DNA of 64,000 nt from Haliclona indistincta (lineage: Eukaryota; Porifera; Demospongiae; Haplosclerida; Chalinidae). Positions 1 to 11,900 of this stretch are shown one piece after another. Made by a program: the position numbers and the translations under genes. Location: contig OZ024787.1 in assembly GCA_964017065.1 (NCBI GenBank), positions 13,026,044-13,090,043 on the forward strand. Direction: 5' to 3'. Positions within the stretch are counted from its first letter, which is position 1, and each line of letters starts with the position of its first letter. The notes under the pieces were generated by a model. That model made no database searches. It worked only from the letters and a program-made list of their open reading frames with translations, and had not been told where the DNA came from.

Positions 1-447
1 ATTTCTCACGAACTAAGCTTCGTATGATTCCCATGTTCGAAAGCGAGATAATACCGTGTTCTACTTGCATTGCTAGTTTCAGAGCTTAACTTTCAGCTTG
101 CACTACAAAACTGAACCAGCCGTGAGCAATTCACGCGGTAATGAGTGATGGATATTATTATAACACACCCAATAAAGTTTTATTACTGTGATAAAAAATT
201 AATTATTAGTCTATTCACGTGATTCATCTCACTGACCACGCCTATCTCAAACCGATTTTAGCTCGGAATTTCTGGATTTTACTTGGATTTCGCTTGGATT
301 TCTGGATTTCGCTTGGATTTCTGGATTTCACTTGGATTTCTGGATTTTATTTGGATTTCTGGATTTCGCTGGATTTCAGATTGGATTTCTGGATTTCAGA
401 TTGGATTTCAAGTAACAGTGTACGAGATTTCGAGAGTGTCGGACCCC
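1..447. repeat. Upstream non-coding sequence with a TGGATTTC minisatellite
   Basis: Bases 1-250 show nothing recognisable. From about 265 to 415 there is a minisatellite made of irregular 9-20 base units of the type CTGGATTTC(G/A)CTTGGATTT. It reads through all frames as Trp/Ile/Ser/Phe/Leu-rich peptides, so the short open frames here are repeat artefacts. The first coding exon of the NPL4 gene (about 40-50 residues) should lie upstream of 741, but I could not find it here. Confidence 0.75.
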
Positions 448-727
448 TCGGCGGCGACTCCAATGTATCCTGTACTTGCGGCCGCGACCGGGATCAAATT
501 CACGAGATACTATGGATATACGGTTGAGAACGGAAACGTTGTAGCCGTGTGCGGGCGTGCACGGAAATATACTATTTTGATCGCGCTAAATCAGTTCTTG
601 ATCGGCTGATCTGCACCAAAATGCGCTCTTGGTTTCTTGATTCATGCTGTTAGGCTATCTTGATCCATTGATTTCAATTTGATCCCGGTCGCGGCCGCAA
701 GTACAGCGTACATTGGAGTCGCCGCCC
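448..727. repeat. Inverted repeat with about 50-base arms
   Basis: Bases 448-500 reappear as their reverse complement at 676-727 with only two mismatches. The arms are GC-rich and contain GCGGCCGC. About 175 bases separate them. The right arm ends 13 bases before the NPL4 exon acceptor at 740. It may be the two ends of a small foldback or TIR element; no target duplication was recognised. Confidence 0.75.
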
Positions 728-740
728 CCTGGCTGTGCAG

Positions 741-1116
741 GTAACGAGAGAATTTCAGCTGGACGAGTCTCAGTCGTTCTCCGTCTACCGTTCCGCGGGA
801 TATCGTAATGAACTGAGCCTCTGAGGAGCTAGGACTAACACTGCAGGCTATTCCTATCAAGTTAGTAGTGCACGTGACTTCTGTAGAGTTCACGTGACTT
901 GTCTAGTTTGTCACGTGATCATTGTTTTGTCTTAAACAGGCATGGGGACATGTTGTATCTGTCAGAGACCAGTGGGCGTGGTCTACAGCAAGAGACGACC
1001 AAGGATACGATGGAGGATGAGATTGATCAATTACTGAAGAAGAGAGATGGATTGATACACCGAGACAGAGACCCTCAACTGTACTGAGACACATACACCA
1101 CTCATCAACTGAACTC

Positions 1117-1177
<61 letters not shown>

Positions 1178-1753
1178 GTCATCATGGTCCTCAAGGCAAG
1201 TGTCTCAACTGTGCTCCACTGCAGGTTAGTGTCAGTACCAGCTGCTACATAATGTGGCAGACCAGTAGCTTATCCTATTGGTTACTAGTGTGTTGTGTTA
1301 TTGTAGCCATGGGACCCTCAGTATCTACAGAGCCGTGATCCACCTATTAAACATCTCTCATTTCATTGTTATCTGAGAAAACTCAAGAGCGGAGTTGATA
1401 AGTATGTCACCACACACACACACCATCATAATCTGTCTTTCTGTTCTTTTGTGAAGAGGCAAGTTTGTGTATCTTGAAGATCTCAGCTGTAAGATCAAGA
1501 GTGGGTGTCTGGATCATGCTCCATGGCCAGCAGGAATCTGTACCAAGTGTCAGCCCAGTGCTGTTACTCTAGCTAGACAAGTCAGTGATAACCCTCTCCA
1601 GCTGTTGACCAGCCTTCTCCCTCCCTCCCGCTTCCTCCTTCCCTCATCTATCTATCTATCTCTCTCCCTCTCTCTCTCTCTCCCTCCCTCTCTCTCTCTC
1701 CCTCTCTCTCTCCCTCTCCCTCTCCCCTCTCCCTCTCCCCTCTCCCTCTCCCT

Positions 1754-1814
<61 letters not shown>

Positions 1815-3704
1815 TCTTTCTGTAGCCATATCGTCATGTTGATAATGTCATGTTTGAAGATTCTGTTATTGTTGACAAGTTCCTGGAGGGATGGAGACAG
1901 TCAGGAGGGGCTCAGAGGGTGGGGTTTCTGATCGGTCGCTATGAGCAGTATGAAGAGGTACCACTAGGTATAAAGGCTGTTGTAGCTGTGATATATGAAC
2001 CACCACAGGTTAGTACAATAACACTGCTGTGATGGCACTATAGCTATGGGTGTGTTCATGTGTAGGCTTGTTCACAGTATAGTGTTGAGCTACTAGAGGA
2101 TCCTAAATCACGACATGTAGATGAACTAGCTGGCTATCTTGGACTACAGAGAGTGAGTCAGTGTGAGAGATTGTGTGTGGATCATTGAGCTAGCTTGTGT
2201 GTAGGTTGGATGGATATTCACTGATCTGGAGTCAGAAGGCAATGGTAGAGTAGCTCACAAGAGGAACATAGTTAGTGACTAGCTCAGTAGCTGTATGACC
2301 CTGTCTTGCCTGACTACAGCACACTCACTGGTTGAGTGCAGAGGAGTGCATCATGGCGGCTGATTTCCAGAACCTGTACTCTAATCTGTGTGGTGAGGCT
2401 AAGGGAGGCTCCTTTGGATCCAAGTTTGTGACTGTGTGTGTCTCTGGTAATGACCAGAATCAGGTCGAAATGAAGGGATATCAGGTACTTCCTCTTTCTC
2501 GTAATGCATTCTGTATAATGGTCTGGCCATTGGCCATTTTCTGTACGTATTGTAAATTGATGCAGTGTTATTTGGCGCCGGCATAATATGTTTGATAATT
2601 ATTGTATTCCTCCTCTGATGATAGTCCATTGTCTCACAGGTCTCTAACCAGTGTATGGCGCTAGTGAGAGATGATTGCTTTGTGCCTACACTCGATGCTC
2701 ATGAGTTGGGCTACATCAGAGAATCCACATCAGACCAGTATGTACCAGATGTGTTCTATACTGTGAGTACTATAGTACTGATCATGATGATACCGTGATG
2801 TGTGTGTTGGTCTAGTCTAAAGGAGAGTATGGTAATGAGGTTACTAGACTAGCCAGACCACTACCAGTCGAGTACCTACTGGTAGAGCTCACTACGACCA
2901 CACCCAAGAGACCCAAGCCCTCACTACCAGGAGGGAATGGAGACCCCTTCGCTGTTGAGAACAGAGACAACATTGGACAATTACAGGTCAGCCATTTTTA
3001 CAATGACCTCTGTTAGCCATATGATGGTTAGAAGCTGATTGGTACTTGTGGTAATGTTTTATTTGATTTTTTCAGAGTTTTGATGGTCTCATACGATATC
3101 TTGATCAGCAGCGTAGCACTAACTTTCTCTGTGCTGTGTCTGATTTTCATCTTTTGTTGTTTATGTATACGACTGACGTAGTTCAACTACAGGTAGGTCG
3201 CTATAGTTACACTAACTAGCGTAATTATCTTGTTTGTTGTTCTCATTCTTAGCCACACCTCCCATCACTGTGCTCAGCCATCAGAGAACGGGATAGAGCT
3301 AGAGCTGACAGATGGAGAGCTGAGAGCTGGTGCTCTCATGTGGAACAGCTAGTAATGGCTGCCTCAGGTTAGCTACTATAGTAACAGCTAGTAATGGCTG
3401 CCTCAGGTTAGCTACTATAGTAACAGCTATAGTAATGGCTGCCTCAGGTTAGCTACTATAGTAACAGCTAGTAATGGCTGCCTCAGGTTAGCTACTATAG
3501 TACAGTATGAAGTTGACCTCTTCTTGTCCAGTAGTATCGCCTGGTGGTGGGGGTGGAGCTCAGTCGTTCTTCCCGATGAATACCGGTGCTCCCGGCTCAT
3601 CTGCTAGTAATCAGGACGCTATGATGTGGGTGTGTAGCTACTGTACTCTTCAGAACCAGCCACACACTGATGTGTGCGAGGCGTGCAGTCTACCATGTCA
3701 ATGA
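741..3704 (+). CDS. NPLOC4: NPL4 homologue, cofactor of p97/VCP (5' end missing, one apparent frameshift)
   Basis: NPL4 pairs with UFD1 to bring ubiquitinated clients to the p97 ATPase in ER-associated degradation. Fourteen exons are visible: 741-860, 940-1080, 1176-1224, 1307-1401, 1457-1580, 1826-2008, 2066-2152, 2205-2270, 2320-2484, 2640-2762, 2816-2986, 3076-3192, 3253-3367 and 3532-3704, with matching splice phases. In order they give the end of the UBX-like domain, the zf-NPL4 region with its CxxC pairs ([21 protein letters not shown]), the MPN-type NPL4 domain (from PYRHVDN), and a C-terminal NZF zinc finger (WVCSYC...CEACSLP) that binds ubiquitin. The family's first about 45 residues are not found. 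In exon 741-860 the frame changes at the CC of 818-819; dropping one C would keep the homology. That is either a sequencing indel or real damage. Everything after it is clean. Confidence 0.93.
1119..1174 (+). repeat. (CT)n microsatellite forming a polypyrimidine tract
   Basis: An almost pure CT run ends directly in the CAG acceptor at 1175 of the NPL4 exon 1176-1224, so it acts as the splice polypyrimidine tract. Confidence 0.9.
1640..1817 (+). repeat. (CT)n / CCCTCT microsatellite in an NPL4 intron
   Basis: A run of about 170 bases of CT mixed with CCCTCT units. It precedes the acceptor at 1825 by only a few bases. The long Ser/Leu and Arg/Glu open frames across it are artefacts. Confidence 0.9.
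3343..3506 (+). repeat. Four tandem copies of the NPL4 exon end plus its 5' splice site
   Basis: The unit is about 39 bases. It holds the last coding bases of the exon ending at 3367 (CTAGTAATGGCTGCCTCAG) and the following donor GTTAGCTACTATAGTAACAG. Copies start near 3343, 3381, 3421 and 3463; the third has two extra bases. Each copy therefore offers an identical exon-end/donor junction inside one intron. Confidence 0.9.
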
Positions 3705-4440
3705 GTAACAACAAAGACACACCTCTAGCTAGCTCTGGTTCAGTCCATATGACAAAGCCTCGTTGCAGCTGGTAGCTGATGGATCTAGCATCAAACTAGC
3801 CAAGGTGGACGCCACAGTGGAGAGCGACCTCGCCGAGGAATATGGAGTGAGGGGATACCCTACACTGTTCTTCTTCAAGAGCGGCAACAAGAAGGAATAA
3901 AATGGTTGGTATAATCTTAACAGTTATCTCTTTTCCCTAAATCTTTACCTTTGCATGTAGTTTTATGGGATTTTTCGATTTTGAAGGTTTCTACAAAAAT
4001 TGATCTACAAAATTTAATTCAGTCAAAGAATGTGTCTTCATCTATTCAACATCTTCTATTGACACATTCACTCTTTTTGTTATTGTCCTCTTTCTCAGGT
4101 GGGCGTACTGCTAGTGAAATCGTCGGCTGGGTTGTGAAGAATTCTGGTCCCCCTGCTGTCGAGCTGACTGAGGTAGATGCAGCTAAGGAGTTCATCGCCA
4201 AAGACGAGGTCGTGGTTGTCGGTTTCTTTGAGTCAAACACATCAGAGAAAGCCGTCGCATATCTTGCAGCCGCTGCAGTGATGGATTCCGTGTTGTTCGC
4301 AATCACCAAATCCAGCGATATAGCTAAAGCTTTGGGAGCAGAAATGGAGACCATAGTCGTATACAGACCGGTAAATAGCACCTCTTTCTCTCACATACAC
4401 ATACACATGGCATGTACATAGTCTTTCCAGGCTACATTTA

Positions 4441-4444
<4 letters not shown>

Positions 4445-4495
<51 letters not shown>
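4445..4495 (+). repeat. (CT)n tract ending in a PDI splice acceptor
   Basis: A pure CT run ends in CTCTCTAG immediately before the PDI exon at 4498. Confidence 0.9.
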
Positions 4496-4496
<1 letters not shown>

Positions 4497-5161
4497 GTAC
4501 GAAGGTGAAGACAAGGTTGTGCCCTTCACTGGTGAGTACAAAGATGAGGTTAGCTGTCTCTCTTCCCTCTATTGTTCCTTTCTTTCTCACTTCCTTCCTT
4601 CATGTCATAATGGCTACCAATACCTGTGGTTTAGCTTCAATAATAACTCATAGAGGGAGTTGAAGAGACTTCCTCCAAGTCACTTCCCTGTTGCTCTCTC
4701 TTAGAAAGAGAAGCCAATTCTTCTAATAATAACATGCTTTCAATCCCACTATCTCTTTCAATATGTTAACAATGTTGACCTCGTTTGTTGTTTCAGACTG
4801 CTCCAAAGATATTTGGTGGTGACATCAAGAGCCATCTGCTTAGTTTCTTCCCGGGCGATGGTGAACAGTATGATGAGGTTGTGGCTAGCTTGAGGAGAGT
4901 AGCAGCTCAGTTCAAGGGAAAGGTGAGAGATAGAGCAGTGAGAGGTGTGTGATAGTGTGATGGTGAGTGTGTGATTGTGTGTAGGTGATCATAGTGACTA
5001 TGGTTGTGTTGTGGTCCACCTCACACCTACTATATCACATTCTCTGACAGGATGTTGTGACTATAGTTTTGTTATAATCTTATCATACAATAATAATTCA
5101 ATAGTATTTTCAATACACAAAGAGAGTGATCGACACATTGTCACTTACGATTACTCCCCCC

Positions 5162-5292
<131 letters not shown>

Positions 5293-5787
5293 CCTATTTC
5301 TCTCCCTATAGGTATTGTTCGTACACATTGACTCATCTGAAGAGCAGTCTGAGCGTATCATGGAATTCTTCAATCTCGAAAAAGATGACGTGAGTTGCTC
5401 ATACACTTCACAGCATCACATTACTCCACTTTGTGCTACCCAAGACGACTTTTAATACCTGCTCATCTGTCCTGTAACAGCTCTGTACAGCACTAGCTAG
5501 TACTGCTGCATATTTGTTGCTTTAGTCTATGCCGTGTGCTATATCTACTCTTTCACATATTCTCCAGATGCCTTGTGCTAGACTGATCGAGGTTGGTGAC
5601 GAGATGAAACGATACAAACCAGAGTTTGATGGTCTCGATGAAGAGAAACTGAAACAGTTTGTACAAGATTACACAGATGGTAAAGTAAAGGTGAGCAAGC
5701 ACCAGCAATCATGGTGCTAGACCCAGTTTAGCAGAATCATTGAAGGGCATCAATTAGAATAGAATATCGTGTGGATCCAAACTACCG

Positions 5788-5926
5788 TATGGCTAGAAAT
5801 TTTGGTGGACAAAATTTTGGTGAATGTCCCAGATTTTGAGTTGGGCGACTAATATTTTGGTGGATGCTTGACGATTCGCCTAAATTGCCAAAATTTTAGT
5901 CCGCCAAAATATCTAGCTGTACGTTA
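5788..5926. mobile_element. Small MITE-like element in the large PDI intron
   Basis: The ends GGCTAGAAATTTTGGTGGAC and GTCCGCCAAAATATCTAGCT are imperfect inverted repeats about 100 bases apart. The inside repeats AATTTTGGTGGA. There is no coding capacity, and the family is unknown. Confidence 0.55.
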
Positions 5927-5982
5927 GACTATAGCTTAGTGGTATTAGCCAATCAGATTGTCTAGTTGCTTGGGTCTAAATC

Positions 5983-6046
5983 TCGTAATGTAATCCCGCC
6001 ATCCATAATGTAATCCCGCCACTCCGTAATGTAATCCCGCCACGTG
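5983..6046. repeat. Three tandem copies of a GTAATGTAATCCCGCCA unit
   Basis: A unit of about 20 bases (AATGTAATCCCGCCA plus a variable spacer) is repeated three times in the PDI intron. No function is visible. Confidence 0.85.
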
Positions 6047-6169
6047 GTGCTAAAACAATTAATTACTGATACGCGCGGAGATTATACAGAACAAGAGTGT
6101 AGTTTTTGTTTATACATGATCAGCTAAGCTAGTCTGTGTCTGAGTCAGTATCGTCGATGACGAGTGGTC

Positions 6170-6858
6170 GTCGCCTACGTACACAGTCGAGCCACTGTAT
6201 CACCGAGTGTGGAGTGACCCAGTGGCTGTCTGGTGTACCAGCAGGTCTCTGTTGGAGAAGGCGATCATGGTTGTAGATAGAAAGCGTTGGCTACTGGATC
6301 ATCGGGACACAGTTCTCTGTACTTTTTAAAAAGACTGACGGAGCATCTCTCTGGGCTCTGTGTATTAGAGTGGTGAACAACAACCTTTGGTGTAGTTTTT
6401 CGTCCCTTTAGTCCACCAGGATGGTTTTTTGAGGTGTCTTCGTGGTAGAGCAGGTACGGTCTCTCACCCGAGTTTTCTACCACCTCAACTTGGCATGGTG
6501 AGTGTCGGAGTTGTCGATGTTCTCGCCCACTTCGAAGCGCAAAATATAGGCCATTATAGAAGACTACTGTGTCCAGTAACATCTGAGGTGTTTTGCCTCC
6601 TAGTAGACCTTCCGTCCATAGCAACTCTTCCTCAATAACATCAAAGGCTTTCTTCTTTGCACTGCTCTGGAGCCTATTCATAGCCCACGGGAATACTATC
6701 CAAGGAATATCGCCGTCAAAGAAGACAGAACAAAAAGCGAGTGGTTGCTTGGCTTGTTTGATTTCGACTGGCTTGCGTCGTTTCTGTTCGCTGTTGCTAT
6801 AGTCTAAACCAGTTGGACAGTGCATCCAATCGGATCTACGAGATTTAGAAGCCCTCAC
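6170..6858 (-). pseudogene. DUF3504 / Crypton-type tyrosine recombinase fragment
   Basis: It lies antisense in the PDI intron. The translation matches the DUF3504 domain found in Crypton-derived proteins such as QRICH1 and ZMYM members: FYNGLYFALRSGREHRQLR, then HPGGLKGRKTTPK, then LFKKYRELCP...NAFYLQP. After the TGA at 6265 the same frame continues with CWYTRQPLGHSTLGDTVARLC, a further conserved block of this family, and then stops again. No catalytic Tyr block follows, so this is a dead, truncated copy. Its 5' end overlaps the left arm of the neighbouring foldback, so the first residues may not be original. The family call is from motif memory, not from a search. Confidence 0.7.
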
Positions 6859-6952
6859 GCCGTTGCCATAGCGTCCTCGCTACGCTCGGACGCTATATAG
6901 CAACGGCTCTTGGGCTTCTAAATCGCGTAGATCCTCGGATGCACTGTCTAAC
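6812..6952. repeat. Foldback element with about 60-base arms
   Basis: The left arm, from GTTGGACAGTGCATCC, pairs with the right arm ending GGATGCACTGTCTAAC, leaving an apex of about 11 bases (TCGCTACGCTC). Arm identity is roughly 85%. It sits in the PDI intron. The apex resembles that of other foldbacks in this window (26,190 and 48,438). Confidence 0.8.
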
Positions 6953-7329
6953 TATTATGTAGTCTACCAATGTCTAGTACGGTACAGTAGAAGTGCATTG
7001 CTACTAATGTTTATAGATAGTGTTACTAATGCTAGTAGAAAGAGTAGATAGTGTAGTAACTATTTATCATTATTATCTCTTAATTGTTGTCTTGTATAGG
7101 CTCATTTGAATACAGAGGATATTCCTGATGACTGGGATAAGAATCCAGTCAAGGTACTGGTTGGTAAGAACTTTGCTGAAGTCGCTCGTGATGAGAGTAA
7201 ACACGTCTTTGTTGAATTCTGTGAGTACCCATCATCATGTGATACACTAGTGTTTTGTTGACATACAGTAGAAAGTGTAAAGAGCTATTCTAATTGTTGC
7301 ACACCTAAGCATTTGAACAGGCAGACACA

Positions 7330-7612
7330 ACAGTGACGCACATTTGTGCAGCTTGTTTTATCGAGTAATCCACACTACAATGCAGTTTCAATTCGCATTT
7401 ACTCTAACTTGAATCAAACGTATTCAAGCTGCATGCATCGAGCACGTTCTCACTGGAACAAGATCAAGCTGATTCGAGCCAGTTGCTTGATGTTGATCAC
7501 GTCATGTGACGTAAGCGACAGTTTGCTAAAAGTTAAATAGTCACGTACCAGCGCAAGCCTGATGTGTCCTGCGCCTTGTTTTACTTATAGCGCACACCAG
7601 CACTGTCTTCCA
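7330..7612 (+). repeat. Partial copy of dispersed repeat D
   Basis: This stretch matches 45,780-46,040 along its length, for example GTCATGTGACGTAAGCGACAG followed by TTTGCT and later CTGATGTGTCCT(G/A)CGCC. It is non-coding and lies in the PDI intron just before exon 7648-7826. Confidence 0.75.
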
Positions 7613-8088
7613 CCTGCTACCTTAAAATTTATTTTATCACTTCTCAGATGCTCCATGGTGTGGTCACTGTAAACAGCTAGCTCCTATCTGGGATGATCTA
7701 GCAGAACACTTCAAGGAAAATGATGATGTCATCATTGCCAAGATGGACTCCACCAAGAACGAGGTGGAGGGGTTGACTGTCAATGGATTCCCTACACTAA
7801 AGTTCTTCCCCAAGGGTTCAGACAAGGTCAGTAGCAGCTCATTACAAGATAGATCATCTTCATTGCTTCACACACCTTCAGGCACTAGACTATAGTGGTG
7901 GACGCACTTTAGAAGATCTGATCAAGTACGTGGAGAAGCGTGTGGATGGTACAGCGACTGATGACGACGAGGGAGGAGAGGAACAGGAGCCAGCTGAGGG
8001 AGAGGATGAGGCACCAGAGGAGGATCAGGGAGAAGATGGTGCTGGGCAAGAGGAGAAGCCATCAGGTACAGACCACACTGAACTGTAG

Positions 8089-8900
8089 CATCAGACCACA
8101 CCCACTGCTCTGTTGTTGTACAAATCAGTTTATAATCTGTTTTGATAGTTACTGTAACACATGAAAGAGAGAGACCAAACTAAAGCAAAGTTGGTATGTA
8201 GCTACTAAATAGCATTTACTGTTTCAGACTAGCTGGTCTCTAACATCCAATCCAGCATTTCAACATCACTAGCTAGTAAAATGCAGGAGTGAGCCTAAAA
8301 TGTGCGTCAGTCAGTTGTTGGTTACTAAGCAAGCCTCGATTGCTCTAGACTATTTCTTGGGTATTGAGATCTTGTACTTTTTCATACACAATTATCGTCT
8401 ATAATTATATCACTACAGTGCATTAAACTGCTCCAACCCTACTACCTTATATAGCCAGCTGTGAATAATCATAACCAAGCAATACTGTATGTACATGATT
8501 CATATCTGACTTCCTTGAGCACTGCAGCAAATTTACTAATGCTAGCTAGTTCAAAGGCTTCATTAGACATTAGACCAACATTTCCAGATAGCTGCAAATG
8601 GCTGTACCCATATAACTACATAATGCAAACCTCACAGGAATCACTCAAGTAGCTGCATTTAGATCTCGAGTAAATGTTTTTTGCAACTGAAAGCTACAAA
8701 TTGATGAAGACATAAAATTTTAATAATAATGCACCAAATTTCATGATAGATTGAGGTAAAAATAGTGAGTATAACGGTTCTAGAGTTTGAAAATTCCTAG
8801 TGAAAATTCTAATGGCTGCAGTGGCTTTCAGGTGCTGTTTGTTATCCTGGTCTCATCTGAGAATGAATGAACTAGGACAAACCATTAACACTTGTAAGTA
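8089..8900. repeat. Intergenic space between PDI and the ankyrin-Roc-COR-Death gene; first half of a duplication
   Basis: The two genes converge here. From about 8224 the sequence is nearly identical to 24,866 onward, and this similarity continues through the last exon of the next gene to about 9145. No poly(A) signal was identified with confidence. No further gene was seen. Confidence 0.7.
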
Positions 8901-11900
8901 TTACCATGTATCAGTAGTTGATGTGATCCAGTCTTCAATCTCTTGTGCTAGTGCATTCTCCTCTACTATTGGAGAACGTAGAGTATCTATAATGGTAGCC
9001 CAAGTGAAGGGAGGGTCAGCCTTCTTCTGCCACAAACTGAACACCTCAGCATAGCATTCGATAGCATCTTGATGGTGAGACTGTGAAATAGTGTTCAACT
9101 GATGTTGCTCTATGTTTAGCTCCAGTCCAACTCTTTTCCACTTATCAGTAGCTCTGCTAGCTACTCTGCGCAGTAGCTCATTCATTTTCAATGGTTTGGG
9201 ATCAGTTGCTGTAGTATTGTATAATAATTATTACAGCAAATTACATCAATTACATAATACATCACATGATCTAAACAAGCTTCACCTGATGATGGTAGTA
9301 TTGTACCAGATGTACTAGTTGGAACTACTACTGATGATGATGATGCTACTGATGATGGTAGATCAGCTGTGGTGGGTCGCTCAACAACTGACACTAAACA
9401 AAAGATAAGGAAGAGTGAGTGTTATCATAATTGTGTTTTCTTGTGGCACTATAGTGGAGTTAACTTATGTTACTATAATCAACACACTCTAATAATACCA
9501 TACCGTACAGCTTCAAATTTGTGTTATAAAATTTTGGAAAATTAATAAAAATTTGCAGTCACACAAAAGAAACACGTGGATCATCTGCAGCATTAAATTC
9601 TCTTTTTCTCTCTGAAGTCATGTTTTGTGCTGTAACATGCACGAGCATATTTCTAGCCTTATGACACCATGCACACCCACGTGTCATCAATTTTTAGTAA
9701 CACAATTTGGGATTAAAAATCACAAAATTCATGCATACAGAGAGCTAGGTAGTGTTATAGAGATCATTACCTGGTGTGAGTCCAGTAGAGTAGCGTGCTG
9801 CAATGTCACTAGCAATTCTGTGCTCATTCATGCTCTTCAAAGCTGAGACCAGGTCACTCCAAGATGCACTGGGAGAGCTCTTTAACCATGCATCAAACAT
9901 TTCAGTCTTGAGTCTCTCTACTCCGTGTACATGATAGGTGACATTAATACCATCCAACTTGCTCTTAGTGACATTCAGCTTAAGACCAAGAGTGTGCCAA
10001 TCTGTCACATCTGTGACTGCTTCAACAAGCAGTCTGAGAGGAGGAGAGCCTGCAGCATGATGAGGTTGATACAATGTCACATGATCTAAACAAGCTTCAC
10101 CTGATGATGGTAGTATTGTACCAGATGTACTAGTGGGAACTACTACTGATGATGATGATGCTACTGATGATGGTAGATCAGCTGTGGTGGACTCCTTCAG
10201 TTTACCATCTCTATCAGAATCAGTGTTGATCTGTATTACCTGCAGTCAACAACAGAGTATGATAATACTATACACAAGTGCTATACACTACATGCATGTC
10301 ATTACAGTATAATGCACTCACCATGAACCAGCACTTGTGTCTATCCTCTAGTCCAACTGGTCCTCCATGACAATCTGATAGAGAACACACCACATCCTGT
10401 GGTTCCTCCATTGTCTGACAAAGTGCAGGATGAGGTCGACCACCTGAGCTCATAGAGTGGGGACAGTAGAACCCATACCGCCACTTGACATCTTGCGTGT
10501 GCTGATAAAGTGACGACACCTCGATAATAGCATCCCACAGCTCCTCACGAACTACTGGTATCAAGCGAGGGTTGACTGGTGTGGTAGAAACAATACGGAA
10601 CTCCAGGTGAGTTGATAGAGTGCATAACTCAACATGCAGCAACTTCTCTTTGCGATACTGAACGTAAAAGCGAATTCGGTTACGAAATCTGTTGCACTCG
10701 TCAAGACGCCAGGATCCATGCTGGGACAGCTTGACTACTGTGGCTGGAAACAGACCGAGAGGAACAAATCCAGTAGAAGGACAGAGGAGGATTGGAGAAT
10801 AGAAGAGAGCAGAGAGGAGGTCGGGGTCACTGGATTCTTTGGCTGCTTTGTGATCAGGTAAAAGAAGACTAGGCAGAAAGTAGCTGGTATCTTCATTAGC
10901 AGATCTAACATTCTCGTACAGAATGTAACGTGAGGCCAGGAGCTCTACAATCTCACTAGTGGGGATTCTGTTGTCAGAAGGCTTGGCATTCCCAGAGGAG
11001 CAAATCTTGTTCATCAGGCGTTGTGGTATTTCCCCGGTGGCTCGGATTCTGTCTGCTATTCTTGGTTCAGTTTCCTTAGCACCGAATGCATACACAAAAA
11101 GCTCAGTGGTAGGGGCCATGATGATGTTAGTGTTGATGATAACACGCAGACCAATCTTCAAGCCACGATAATGGAGGATAGTGCCAAACCTGTCATGGAG
11201 ATACTGGAGGATACCGTTCTCTGCCAGGAGGTCTTTCTTAGAGATGCCACAGATGTTGGCAACCTCAACACACTCTTGCACTGTGCACCATCCTCTCACC
11301 TCATATCTCAGGCGCAGGATGAGGTGAAGTAACAAGGTAGACGTTGGTACTTGCACTGGCTTGAAGCGCTTGTGGGCAATGGTCGTGATTATCTGACGAA
11401 GCTCCTCTATGTCACTGGAGCCACCACTAACATTATCCAGTGGGTGGATGTATCGTTCCTCCTCTCCTGGCTTGCTGACTGGACACAGGATGTTGTTCTT
11501 CATGAAATCAGCATCTTTGAATGCTTCCTGAATGGAGCGATCTAGAGTGAGAACAGCTGCTTCACTGCTCTGGTCTAGGTAGGTGCCAATGAGAATGGCT
11601 GCCGGTTTGTGGTCTGGACTGGTCTGGAGTGAGGCAATGCTGCAGAGGGCACGCTGGATGATCTCTCGGATGGTAAATTCTGACTCATACTGGATGGGAC
11701 TGTATCCACCATCAGCCCTGTACACCACAGTGTAGGGAGAGTCCAGGTCTTGTGTCACATTCAGGAATATCAGATTGAGTGCCAGGCCATGCAGTAACAG
11801 AGGTAGAATCTCATGGCACTCTGGCTGTCCTCCGATATCCACAATGTGAAGAAGTGTGAGCATATCTGTTTCTTTGAGGAATTCCCGAATGGACTGCCAG

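Noticed and set aside
219..609. Trp/Ile-rich frames in the first kilobase
   Set aside because: Minisatellite translation; not the missing NPL4 exon, which should resemble a UBX-like domain.
1467..1931. Long Ser/Leu open frames over CT repeats (also 4412-4663, 4975-5406)
   Set aside because: They come from simple repeats crossing real exons and introns; only the flanking exon parts are coding.
8800..9054. Plus-strand frame repeated at 25,520-25,732
   Set aside because: The repetition is due to the duplicated Death-domain exon on the minus strand, not to a plus-strand gene.
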